Shown here piece after piece: positions 22,590-35,800 of a stretch of DNA of 64,000 nucleotides. A program made the translations under genes and the position numbers. The first letter of the stretch is position 1, and each line of letters starts with the position of its first letter. A model generated the notes under the pieces. The model saw only the letters and a program-made list of their open reading frames with translations. It was not told where the DNA came from and made no database searches. Source of the DNA: Hypomesus transpacificus (taxonomy: Eukaryota > Chordata > Actinopteri > Osmeriformes > Osmeridae); contig NC_061080.1 of assembly GCF_021917145.1 (NCBI RefSeq), forward strand, positions 2,337,497 through 2,401,496, written 5' to 3'.

Positions 22590-24290
22590 AAACCCATTTA
22601 TTTTTTTAGCTTTAAGGTTGTCGACTTTCAGCAGAAAAGTCAGTTTGGTCTGTGTACACTTTGAGCTATTAGAAAGTTCAGATTTAAGCAAGTCAAAGTC
22701 TGACCAGTCTGATATTGGCACTAAATGGTTAAGAAGAACAACATCTGAAAGGTTCTTTCAAGGTGAGAAAAGACCATACGAATTCTGTTACAACTTCTGT
22801 CGATGAACTTAGAATAGAGTTTAACAGACAAGCACAAGCACGGTATGTCTGATGGAAATACAATGTACATTTTAATCCACAGGTAGTACAATAGATACAC
22901 ACATTCACACACATATATAGAACTGTGATTATTAAATAGACTTCAGCAGACAATAATCATTTTCGTACATCTCAGATGTAAATTACTGTTGGTGATCATT
23001 TTGTCTCTATACAAATTGTCTTCATTTGCTAGGATTTTTCCCTTTTTAATATGCAGTATCCTATGCCATGTTTTTGCTGCATTTGATTGCCCAGGCAGCC
23101 TAAGAAAAGCCTCATAAAACAATTATATCATTTGTTTTTTTCAAATGCATCTTTAGTGACACTTATTTATTTACATAAGGTATCCCCCTCGGCACAATTC
23201 TATGACTTTGAGAGAATTCACTTAGAATGCCCAGATCTGAAATATTTTCCCCCCCCTTCTACACGGTTCACCATCGAAATGCCATGATGACTTGAATAAA
23301 ATATTGGTACCAGCAACATTTTATGGGTCAGTTCATTACACATCTTATTAATCCCATCTTGTTTGTTGGCTTTGATACAGCATGGAAGACAACCTGAATG
23401 CTTTTGAGTGAGGTTTGACGAATACGCACAAAGTCACAATGATCGACAGCATTTGGATGTAAAGCATTTCATCATGGCTTGCAGTGAGTGATGAGCGAAG
23501 TCATGCCAATGCAGTTCAGTGAGCTACGCGAGTGCAGTGCAAGACATGAGGATTCAGTGATGAGTGATACAGGTGATGTCACAAATCCTCCTGGACAGCT
23601 TCAGTGTATCATGTCGGCCATTTTGAGGCAGATAGTGATTGGAGTGTGAGAACTTTTCACACCGTCGGGTGAACGGTGGTTAGGCTACATGCTTCATTCA
23701 CTGATAGCAGCTAATAAGCAGAAATACTTTTCTGTGCAGTTTTTTTTTTCTATGAAAGTGACAGACTATTAAAAGTGACAGACTATTAAAAGTAATAGTC
23801 AGTTTGCGATTTAAAGAACTATAGCGTACTCCCCCCTCCCCAAACAGCTCTTGCTGAAGACAAAATTATAACATGGAAATTACTTTGCATTTCATGATAA
23901 CATGACAACATGTGTGAGGGTCTTAAAAGACAAAAAACGATAAGTGCGAGAGAAGCACCACTCCCTTCCATACCATGTAAAAAGACAACCACAAAAAACT
24001 GGTATAAAACAACAATCTATGGTTTCGTTGTGATGTTTGTTTATACAGTATATTGCCTGATGGTTGACTGATGATCAGGTTACTGTCCTGGGATGATGAT
24101 GTCACGTCGTCACGGAGACCTACAGTATAGATTTTGAATGAGTCCATAGAAAACAGAGCACTGTACACTTACGCGACATAAGCTAAAATCCGGCTGCGCT
24201 GGGTCGCTCGTTTATCTCCCCACGGTGGACTGAAATCAATCGAGGTGGACAAGGAGCAGGAAGTACTGGCGGAAGGGTCCATCTCATCCA
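22590..24290. other. Spacer and likely hap1 3' untranslated region
   Basis: No coding exon seen. The right part is probably hap1 3' UTR on the minus strand. Candidate AATAAA signals on that strand occur near 23166 and 22594, but none can be chosen with confidence. A small tandem duplicate (AGTGACAGACTATTAAA twice) lies near 23757-23790. Confidence 0.4.
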
Positions 24291-26782
24291 TCAGAGGGGT
24301 GCCTGACTGCTTCTCTCTCCTTCCTGCTGGGACCCACCCGCCACCCCTCGAGCTGCCACTGTGTGCAAGCCCAGGTTCTGTAGCTTCTCCACTAGGTTGA
24401 AGCTGAAAATGGTCTTTCTCCTTTCCTCCTGGGACGGCCGCGCTCCCCCCCTGTCCTCCCTGACAGCGGGGTGTGCTGTGGGGTGTGTCGGCGTCGGCAA
24501 GTGGCTGTAGAAGGTGTAGGGGGCGGGCTGGGGGGAGGCGGAGATTCCCTGCTCTTGAAGCAACCTCAGGAGTCCAAGTGAGGGAGGGGTGGAGCAGGAG
24601 GCGGGGTTAAAGTTCATACCAAAGTACTGCTGGTGGTGGGGATGCTCACTGGAGGAGGCGGAGAAGGGGGAGGGCCGAGTGTTCAGATGCTTACAGTTCC
24701 CACAAGTGGACAGGTGGCAAGGGCGAAGGCTGGGGAGAGAACAGAGATGCATCGTCCAATCAGAAACGGAGCTCCTGTGTCACATGACCATGATCAGAAA
24801 TCTGGACAGCAAGCAGAAACCAATCAACATCCTCCTCCCTTGAACAAATATGTCTCATAAAAGCCTTCATTCAACAGCGGTATTAGTCATGTGAGGTGAG
24901 CATCACTAGGGATTTCCCAGAATAAAAGCCTGTGGAAAGGTGGGTTAGAAAATGCTGTTAGAAGGCATCAGCCAATGAGAGGGGAGAACCGGGCCATGCA
25001 AAGTTGAGAAGTGCCTTGGGTCAGGTGAGACATGTTGTCATAGGTCAATGAGTCAAGTCTACATTGTTGTCAGATCCCTTAAGGTTTGTTTATATACCGG
25101 AGTGTAACCTAGTATACAATAGCACTGTTAGTCTTGTTCAGGAAGCAGTTTTAAATGGGTACCATTGTAACCAGTGATAGATGATCAAGTCGGAACTCTG
25201 AATCGGTTGGGACAAATACAGGTTGCTGTATTGAACAGCTTGCCTGAACATGTTCTATCCCACGGTGGGTTTTTATGCACTGGATCTTATAAAAACACAC
25301 AGTTGGAAATGTGCACTTCTGTCTAAATGATCTGCTGATTAACTGCATACTTGCCAAATATTAGTAGTTGTTGAAGGTCTCTTTAGAAACATTTCTGCAA
25401 ATGTTTCCTTGTACAATCCCAACAGCGCAAATGTTGATACAAATCAAATATATTCCCTTAAATACATCATTTAATCAGTGTCTGCTACAAGTCTGGTCAC
25501 TATCTTTGAAAGGATTTGGGTACAACTTTAAATCGAAGATCATCAAACTCTTAATGTGTATTAAAGGTTCCGTCATTAGCTTCACTCAGTCCTACTACAT
25601 TGTGTTGGTGCTTGTTAGCATTCCTGTTTTTCAGTAGCAGGTCTGGGGGGAGGGGGTGGGAGGATTAGAGTTAGTGAAGGGCACAGTATGAAAGGGTTAA
25701 GAAATAGGGGTTAACATGGAAATCTCCATAGTTGGGGGAGGTCTGCTGGATCTTACTTTGCCCGAACGGCGCACTCTAGAGCTGGAGGAAGAGCCTGGAC
25801 CAGCGCTTCCTACCACTGAGGGGAGGGGAAGGGATGGGAGAGAGGAGAGGGGTAGATAGGGTTAAAGGGCAAGAAGGCCGGACAACTGTACTCTACAGAG
25901 GAACATTATGGGTTATTGGCCGTCGGATATTGTCCCGGCGAACCTGAAATAAATCAAGGTTGACGGCGCTCACGTAATCTGGGTCTTAAACTCTGTGTTT
26001 AAGGATGAGTGCGGGCAAAGCGTGTGGTCGTGATGTAGGCTGGTCAAACACAACGAAGACAGCTTCCTGACCAATGAATGGGTGGAAGGACGAATGGATG
26101 GGTGGATGAGTAGGTGGATGGGTGGGATGGATGAATGAATGGGTGGGATGGATAAACGGGTGGGTGGGATGGATGGAGTCTTACCTGGTGGAGAGAGAAG
26201 GGATGAGGAAGGGGGGATGAATGTCCTGACAGGTGTTGACGGTGTGGATGGGAGCAGACTGGGGGAGGATGGGGCCGGATGGGGTGACTGTGGGAAGTGG
26301 GCGATCATGGAAGGAGGATACACTTAACACAACTCCACACACACACACACACTAAACGCCCAAAACACTGCACACAGCTACACACAATGGATGAGATGTG
26401 GACAAAAGATATCACACAGGATCATAGCGAGCAACACGATCCGATTTCCCGCACTTACCAACAACACTTGCACTCACAGAAATCCCCCCCCCACATAGAA
26501 ATGGGATAACCAAGGTGACTGATTATTAACGCTATTCACGAACAGGGCTGTCGAGGTTCGCCTGGATCCCTACCCAGGGTGCCGCGTGCTGTGGCTAGAC
26601 GGGGCCCCTCCTCCTCCTCGTCCTCCTCCAGGTCGTTGAGGCTGTAGACGTGCTGCAGGTCCACCTCCAGCTCCCGGAAGTCTTTGGTGAGGACCCCCGG
26701 CCGTGGGTGCAAGATGCCCCCTAGGTTGGGCTTGGCCAACTGCTGCCAGTGGTGGAGCGTCGCTGAGCCTGGGGGGGAGGGG

Positions 26783-26830
<48 letters not shown>

Positions 26831-29800
26831 GAGAGAGAAAGGGATAGCTGAATCTTAGGTTGACATGCTATGGTCGATGATGACTTCTGAACGGTAAATA
26901 TTTGAGGTGGATAAGCTTAATCGGTACTGGTAGAACACTTCAAAGCATGTCGGTTAGCGCTGTCGTGTAGCGCCACAGCAGAAACGCATGGAAGGTAAGT
27001 AACATTCAGGGCTGCTCGCCGTTCCCAAATCCATCCCGTCCACACGCACGCACACGGACGTACGGAACGCGCACGTCTCGGGGGCTCTCCCCCGGCTCAC
27101 CTTCCAGGGGCTTGACGATCTGCAGGCGGTCGGGGAGGTAGGAGCGCGACCCCCCCGAGAGGCCCGACCCGGCCGAGTGCTGCGAGCTGCCGTTGGAGTA
27201 GTTGGTGCCGGTCGACCCGGCCGAGCTGGACACCAGGCTGTCGTTGGGCGTGAGGAAGCCGCTGGAGCCCTCGGCCGCGTCCCCGACCACGGCCAGCGCC
27301 CGGAGCTTGCGCTCACGCTCCACCTCGAAGAAGGGCCGCTCGGACGCGTGGCTCTGCTGGCGGGCAGAGAGGCAGCGCAGGGCCGCTTCCAGGTCCGGGC
27401 CCCCCGGGGTCCCCGGCTGGCCCAGGGGCTTGGGTCCCCCAACGCTGGAGAGGCACGGAGGGGAAAAGACGGGGAGAGACTATTAGTCAACAATTAAGAG
27501 AGCGAGAGGAATACACGCGGACAAACGGGGTTGGTCACGCAGCATAGCACGCACACACACAAGAGGACACGCCAGGACATCATCTCCAGTCCACACACCT
27601 GCTGTCTTCCTGTGGCGGGGCATGGTTGGCCGTGGCAGCCCTGTCGTCCAGGGGGACGCTGGCGCTGTCCGAGCCGTAGTAGCTGGTCCGCGGGGTGCTG
27701 GTGCTGCTGGACGATGCCGGGCTGGAGCCGGGGACGCCGGGGGAGTGGCACCGCGAGCGCAGTCTGGCCTGGTTCACCACCTTGACCGTCTCGAACACGC
27801 GGAACGGGTGGTTCCTGCCGCGGTCGGGGATGATTAGTGAAGTGTTGATGGAAATGTGAAGCCCCGCTTTATGTTTTGGTTTTTGGTGATGGATGCTAGT
27901 CCGTGAAATGCAACTTGGGACTTGTGAAATGCAACTTGGTGATTGGTGCGTTTGATCCTTAATTTCTACTCCATTCCTCTGTGTGTTATTTTGTGTGCGT
28001 CTGTGTTATTTATAATGGCCGGGTTTCCCAGATTCGTTAAGAAGCTCTTAACGCTAAGTGCATCTCAGGAGCGTTCTAAGAGCGTTCTAGAGCGTTCTTA
28101 GAACGCTCCTGAGAAGCACTTAGCGTTAACAGCTTCTTAACGAATCTGGGAAACCCGGCCAATGTGTGTGCGTCCTCGTACTTGTACTCGGAGGGGGCGG
28201 GGCTGTCCAGTCCTTTCCGGAAGGTTCCCTCGATCTCGGCCGCCAGGGAGTCCATGGGGAAGACGGCGGCCATGGCGCTGTAGCGCTGCACCGTGCTGTT
28301 GGGCAGGCTCTTGTTGCGCTGGTTCTTGATGTCCTCCCTGGCCTCCCGTAGCATGTCCTCACACTCAGAGTACTTCTCCTGCAGGTCCCGAAACTGCCAC
28401 CAGAGGGAGACAGAGATCGGTCAAACTTCTGTCGCGAGTCCGAATGGATTTGGGGGGCCTGGGGCTTTGTTTTGAACGCTCATATAAATGCATCCTTGGT
28501 TTCACCTCTATTGGCTGATAAGATGTTGGATCTGATTTGTAAAAGGGTGAGTGAAAGGACGTGCTTCTCTACACAGCGGTCTATTCTGTCTAAACATAAC
28601 AGTGATTTCCAGAGGAAGGAAGAAGGAGGAGGAGAGTTAAAACAAAGGACCTGTTGTATAAACCCACAGTTAAAAGTAGTATATTCCCCATGATGTGGTG
28701 AGCTTACACTCCTAATGTGCTAACCAAAAGATATACACAGTGTATATACAAATGTGGGAAGCTAAAATGAATAATACGTCCAAGTTTGAACCTCATTCCC
28801 CTCCTTGCCGAGTCACTAGGTGAAGGGTGGGGTCTTACCTCAGATCTGAGCTGTAATTGGCCGTCCTTGGAGGCGCTCAGGTGCTGGGTCAGCTCTTCGT
28901 TCTCTGAGCTGAGCTGAATGGAGAGAGTGGCACGAAGAGGAAATCAAAAAAAGTGGAGAACATTGTGTGTGTGTGTGTGTGTGCGTGCATCTGTGTTTAT
29001 TTTTCGCGATACAATTGTGCAACAGCATAAGTGCCCCTGTAAATGTTTGATGTGTGGACGTTTTTTGGTGCCACTTCCGTGAGGGCACAAATATCGTGTC
29101 ACTTTTAAATCGCCTCGGGTAAATATATTTCATGATATAAATGCCTGGTGGGTTGCTGTGTGCATGTACGTTCCCTAAATTGGAGTGTGTTCGTGTTTAC
29201 GCGAGCGCACGGATATGCAAGGCCAGATTAGTACCCCTAAGGGCACTGAAGCTGATGTGCCCCCCCCCCCCCCCCCCTCCCCCAATCCTACTTATTTGAT
29301 TCAGATTGGATAATTATCAAGATCAAGGGCCAAGCAAGCCTTGTGAAGACTGTCTTTATGTCGCCCAAAAATCTACTGGTGTGTATCTGCATATGTGTGT
29401 CAACACAAAAGCATGTGTATGTGTCTTTATATTAGAGAGAGTGTGTATGTGTGCATGGTGTACGTGTGTGTTTGTACGTGTAGGTGTGTGTTCTGATGGT
29501 GTAGGTGTGTGTCTGTGTGTGTGTGTGTATGTAGGTGTGTGTGTGTAGGTGTGTGTATGTAGGTGTGTGTGTGTAGGTGTGTGTGTGCGCGTCTCACCCC
29601 TTTGCAGCGGGCTTGCAGGTCTACGATCTGGGCGAGCAGGCAGCTGATCTCCTCCTGCTGTCTCAGAGTGTCCTCCACCTTCCTGGCCAGCTCGTCCGAC
29701 AGGTCCGCCACCCGCTTGTTCACCGAGGCTGGACCGGAGCGAGGGATGGAGGGAGGGAAGAAATCGGAACAGCAAAAGGCCAAAGAGGAGAGCGTCAAGA

Positions 29801-32800
29801 AGGGGAGAATGAGTCCACCGAGAGGCCTACTTGGAACGTAACATGCTCTCGTGTTCCACACGAATGTCTCCTCTCTGGGCATGATGATTCACTCACAGAG
29901 CTCCTCCACGCACACCATCATCAGCTCCTGCTCCTGCTCCTCGTAGTTGGTGGTCTCCGACGTCAGATCGTTGGCCTGGGAAGAAACATGGTTAGCTCGC
30001 CCCCAGCTAGCATTGAGCGACTTTCCCCATTCACTTCCTCGTATCGGGCACTTTCGTTTGAGCGCACCTCTGAGCGTAGTTTGTGGTTCTCTTCCTCCAG
30101 GCCCTTGAGTTTATGTTGCAGGAAGTCGTAGTGGACGTGGTTGGTGAGCGAGTTGGACGACTCGTTCCTTTGCATTCTGAAATGGGTTGACGGGGAGGAG
30201 ACGTGTTAGCACGCCGTGTCAGCATACCTTCTAGAAAATGACCTAAGAATGATCTGTGTGAACCGTTCGATCTGCATGCATATTTGTATGCATGGATGCA
30301 CTTGGGGTGTTTGTGTGTGTGTGTGTGTGTACTGACGGCGAGCGGGATTCCGAAGTGCAGTCGATGTCCTCTGTGCTGGCATAAAGGTGGAGAAGGTCGT
30401 CTCTCATCGAGAGCTCATGACGTAGCTGTGCTATCTGGGAGCACGAGGAAGTAGAAACACAATCAGATGAACCAAGAAGACTACAAATACAGGCGCGCGA
30501 CAGAACAGACGTGTTTTCGCACAGGGTTACAGGGCCGTGTCATTGTCACTAGGTCCTAACCTCTTCCTTTGCGATCTCCATCTGTTCGTCCAACAGCTCA
30601 TTCCGCGCCGTCAGGTCCCTGTTCTTCTTCAACAGGGATTGGCCGATGCGGGCTGCCAACTCAAGGTCTCGCTCTTTCTGCAAGGGGATGATTGGTTGAT
30701 TAGAACATTCCAGAACTATCATTTGAACTTGATTTGTATGTGTGGTTTACAATAGAAAACATTGAAGTCTTCTTTTAAGAAACATACAATCTAGTGTTCA
30801 TAGTGGTTGACCTCTATGAGTGTTAATCTGTCCGAAAAAATGGCATTAAGATAATAGTGCAATGTTTATCCGGTTAAAGCATTAGTGTTAGTGGTAACCC
30901 CAATGTTGTTCAGCGATGGTCAGTTTGTGGCGTCACAGTAATCCCTCCCCATGATCCCTTTTGGGGCCGCTTACCTCTTCGAGGAGGTGGGTGACGGCCT
31001 CGATGTCATGATAGGTCTTAGTGACCTGGCCCACTCGTTCTGAACACAACACTGTAGAGGGAGGGGGGGGGGGGGGAGAGAGAAAGGACGAAAGAGACAG
31101 AGATAAAGACATGGTCAGAACGACGGGCGCATAAACGCAATCCAATTCTTGCGATCATGTGTACCGTGTCGCACTGTGCTCCATTGTGTTGCGAGCTGAC
31201 TTTGCGTTCACGGACGTTTACGGCACAGAGACATGGACGGAAGATTAATTCCTTATGTTTTCAAGGACATTCTACACCAGACGATGTGTTGAAAAGAAAG
31301 AGAATTACTCTCTCTGGGTCTTAAAAAGGTGTCCGATGTCTGCCTCTCCCCACCTGCCCCCCCCCCCCCTCCCCCATCCTTCCTCCCCCCCTCCCTCCGC
31401 TCCAGTCCAGGTGAGCAGACAGCAACACTTCAACACGGTTGGTCACCTAGAGAGACCTGAGCTTCTTATCCTGATCGTCACGTGGAGGATAAACCCCATT
31501 AAGCGCCTCTCTCTCCATGTCCACCTCAGGTATAAATACACCTCGATGGGGGAGCTGCAGCATCAGAACTGACCAGAGGCCAGCACATTCTAGAAGGATC
31601 TCTTCTCACTACCTGCTTTGGTTACATTTCATAGGTCAGCGTAGAGGAGCTGGGCAAGTGCTGACCTGGGATCAGTTTCCCCCCCGCCGTAAGATCTGGG
31701 AGGATATCTATGTGGGGGATTAAGGCTGCAGGGTGCAACCATGGCACTTTGTTTACATGTTGTGATCTGGTTTGTGTATGAATGGTGGGAAGGCAATTAA
31801 AAGAAGAGCGCGATTGAGCTCGATCAGTTCAGGTCTTGTTTTTTTCTTAGTATACCCTAAAACCAAATTACAAATAACAGACCCCAGGCAGTTTTCATTA
31901 GAGTAGAAGGTAGATAAAATCCTTGTAAATCGAAAAAATCCAAGAACCACTTTCATGCAATGCAAAAAGGTCCAGACCAGACATGAGTCAACAACAGGCC
32001 ATCCAGGTCTGAACTTGACATGGCGTAAATGTGTTTAACAATACGAATGTGTGCCACATTATCACGTCCCCAAACAGGCACATACATAAACACAACATTA
32101 AATCAACCTTTTACACCCATGTGAACACCTGCCACCCAATCTCCCTTGACAGGCCTTGACAGCCTTGCCAGAGCACTTAGGAGATGAGCAGTTACTGTAT
32201 GTCAACAGTAGACAGACACTGTAACTGCAACACTAGATAGAGGGTCTGTGTTTCTCCTCAGAACATGATGACTGGGGCAACCAACCTCATCTAATCACTT
32301 AAGGGAATGAATCAATGAAAACTGCCATCTTCTAGATCTACTGTGCTGTTCAGTACGGCCACAGTCATTTATCCTCTGCACTCTAGATCGTGTCCTCTTA
32401 GATAGAGGTGAATGAGGGTCTGCAATGCGGAGATGGAGAGGGATTTGGATCAACAAACCACTCAGGTAAATTTAGCTTCCTTAAACATGGCTGTGTCTCT
32501 ATCCGGGATGAGCTTCGATCAGCCAGTCATACATGGCTCGAGTCCCACACAGACATCTGGTGTGACAATGAAAGTAGCTTTGTCCAATGAACAAATGCTA
32601 ACTAACGATAGCAGTTCCCACTGAGCGGCTAACTGGCTAAACATACCCTTTTTCAAGATAATGTCATTCACTGAACAAAAGCTAACCGGCTAATTGTTCA
32701 TTTAAACTAATCCAATTGTGCCATTAGCTGTTCGCTGACAAAGAATGGTCTGGCTAAATCCTGATGTAACATTCTCAGTCACGTAACCCGTCCAGGGAGT

Positions 32801-35800
32801 TAAGGATTCCGCACACTGAGAAGTTATTTTAGTATAATTTAGACATTTGTTTTCTTTGATATGTTAAGGTCCAAAAACTGGAAAACAATTGGAAAAATCC
32901 TTGAGGGTTTAGGTTGGTTGAGGGGCAGTTCTATGGGCGTATGTGAAGCCCTCTGACATGCTTGCGTGTAAAAAGGGCTACATAAATAAATTTTATTTGA
33001 TTCGATTTGGAAAAACGAGGTAGAATTAACTGGATTAACTGGCCCTTTAAGGCCCAGTCCGCAGTATAACAAAATTTCCTGGCAAACGTCCCAATTACCC
33101 CACATCCATCTCCATCACCTGGCCGACGTCAACTGCAACAGACGAAGGAGTGTTGAGTTATTGTGGCGTCAGGTTCAGGTTCATACCAGCTACAGAGCAC
33201 TAGCGTCCCCCCAAAAAACGAAACAAGTGCCACCCTGTGCGTCATGGACCAGAACAGGAACAGGAAGTGGATGAGGACGTGTGAGGCCTCGCCGGGATCA
33301 CATGACGCAGGTTAGGAGGTCCTGAAAACCCTCTCAATCAACAGATCCCCCCCGGATCAAGTATTGATGTGGGGCTGGGTGTACTGTCCATGACCTGACT
33401 GGCTTGACACCGAGAGGAACACAGAGTCCAGAAGTGCTTCGTCACTCTAGAGCGGCCGGCCTGTCCGTGGAGCGGTCTGAGATGGGTCTCGTGTGTGGCC
33501 GCGTGTTTTCTCGCAGGCTGGAAGCGCAAGCAACAGCTCTCCCTAAGCCCCGTGCGGCGACTGCGCACCTTGAAACTAGGAGATAGGACGTCATGTCTGC
33601 AAATTGTCCAATCCAAAATGGAGGATCTGTGATTTTTGTTACTTCAATGGGTCCTAGCGACAGCACGCTGGCTTCACCTAGCCATCATCAATATCCTCTC
33701 AAGTGTGCCTAACTGACGCCAGACCGAGATGACTGACCACAGTTCTTGGATACAACCTCACCTGGTTGCAAGGGTCAGTCTATTATCCAGCCAGACGGCA
33801 CAATCAAAATCCCTTTTGCGTGCCTGAAGTAAGAGATTATACCCCAGTCATAGAGCCCCATGGTAGAAACAGCTGGATTGTGTTTATGTAATGACTGTTT
33901 GTTTCGTTTTTTTCTTTCTGCAATTTATATGGGCTGTTGGGAAACTGGGATCTGGAGAGGGCAGAGATTTTTCTAGAACATCGCTACGTTGAATCTGGGC
34001 CAGAGTCGCAGTGTGCTGATGACAGAAGATGCCGGTCTGGCAGCTCATTCAGACCAAGAGGTCTGAGAGATGCCACAAACAAAAAAAACATTTGGCCACT
34101 TCAATCCTAGATACAATTTGAAAAAATTGACACATCCTTGCCATCCTAAAGGTAATTGTGAAATAGTGCATGATTCATTTTCCCATATTCCATTTTGTGG
34201 CATGTGCCAGGTTTAGATACAAAACATATATGCACATTTATCTCTAGAGTGGATTTCTGTCATAAATGTCCAGTGTGGCTAATTAGGTTACAGTGTGGGG
34301 GAGAGATTAACAGTGAATCTAGGGCACCCTGATTGATACACCTGTCTCACATGCCCCTCAGAACCCAAACGATCTAATTAAATCGAGAAAGGGAGAGTGT
34401 GTGCGTGTAACTGTGTGTGTGGGGGCTGGGGGGGGGGGGCTCACAAGTAAACTACTTTGATCCTGCAAAATGTCAAATTAACAGGGTCAAGTCTGCATAG
34501 CGCTAGAGCATTTGACCTTCAGTTGAGTTCAGTACGACTACGACTGATATCCCAGCCAGTCAGCCCACTGCAACCCAAAGTCAATGACACTTCGCATCAC
34601 GACTGCTTTGGAGTGTAGGCACAGTGACCTTCATTAACGTTGTGAGGTAAAAATTGCAATTTCAGCATAAAAAATATTTTAAAATTTTTTTTGGAGGGGG
34701 GCTTGAATTTGACACTGCGTCATGCCAAAACGACAGGGAAGGAAACACACAAACATGTCGGTGGATTGAGAGACAAAGACATTAAACACAGACACACTGT
34801 CAGTCCGTCAACATGAATGACCTGAGATGCTTGCTATGGATGACATCACTGCATGTTTTTGTTTTTTTTCATGCTTCATCACTCATACCATAATGCTTCT
34901 GAATAAGCATGGAACCAGAACGTATGCTGAGTGAGTGGTATAACATCAAGGCCAATAGTGAACTATAGGAACCCGGATAAAAGCTCGGCTTTATGCAACT
35001 GTTCAAATTGCCAGGCTTGCAGCTCGACCAAAAAAGCTTGTCAATAAAAAAATGATTTATTGTTGCAGAACCGGCACCGTGCCATCTCTTATCTCTCCTC
35101 CTTTTCACAGTCTGTCGCGCTCACTCGCTTCTCTACCTTTTCCTTTCTAACGCAGTCTAACCTTTCCATATTTGCTCTCCTCCTTTCCACCAAACGCACT
35201 CTCCCTTCTTACATTCCCTCTCGGGGAAGCAGCCTTTCTCCCCCCTCGTCTCTTATCCTCCCGTTTCCTCCCTCGCACCCTCACCTTGCATCAGCTCCCT
35301 GCACAGCCCCTCTGCGTTTTCATTCCGCTCCACCACCACCACCTCCTCCTCCTCTTCCTCGCCCTGGCTCGCGCTGCTCTTGTCCTCGTCCTCCTCCGAC
35401 GCCGAGGAGCTCCACACCTCCATGGCGACCGGACAGAATCCTTCTTCCATCCCTCCGCCCGAGTCCCTTATTATCCCTCTCTCTCTCTCTCTCTCCTCTC
35501 CTGCTCCGACTCTGCTCGCGTTGTTCCTCCGAGGTCCTCAGCCTCTTATAAGCCCATTCCACCGCAGCTGGGGGGTTTTCCGAGAGCGCGGACAAAGCGC
35601 TGTCTTCTGCGTGCGTGTGGCTGGGTGTGTTTGTGAGGGAGTGTGGAGAGTCAGTTCCTTAATGGTTAGTCCTTCAGACTGGGAGGTCTGTCTGTCATCA
35701 TGCCTGAATGTGTTCACCTGGCCACACTGGACTGTGGGAGAACCAAAGAGGAGGAGGAGGAGGTGTTTGAGGAACACGCCCAGCGAGCGCAAGTAAGAAA

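Noticed and set aside
26954-27751. Several long frames overlapping hap1 exons on both strands
   Set aside because: High GC content makes stops rare here; only the minus frame with the SYLPDRLQIVKPLEG motif fits splice phases.
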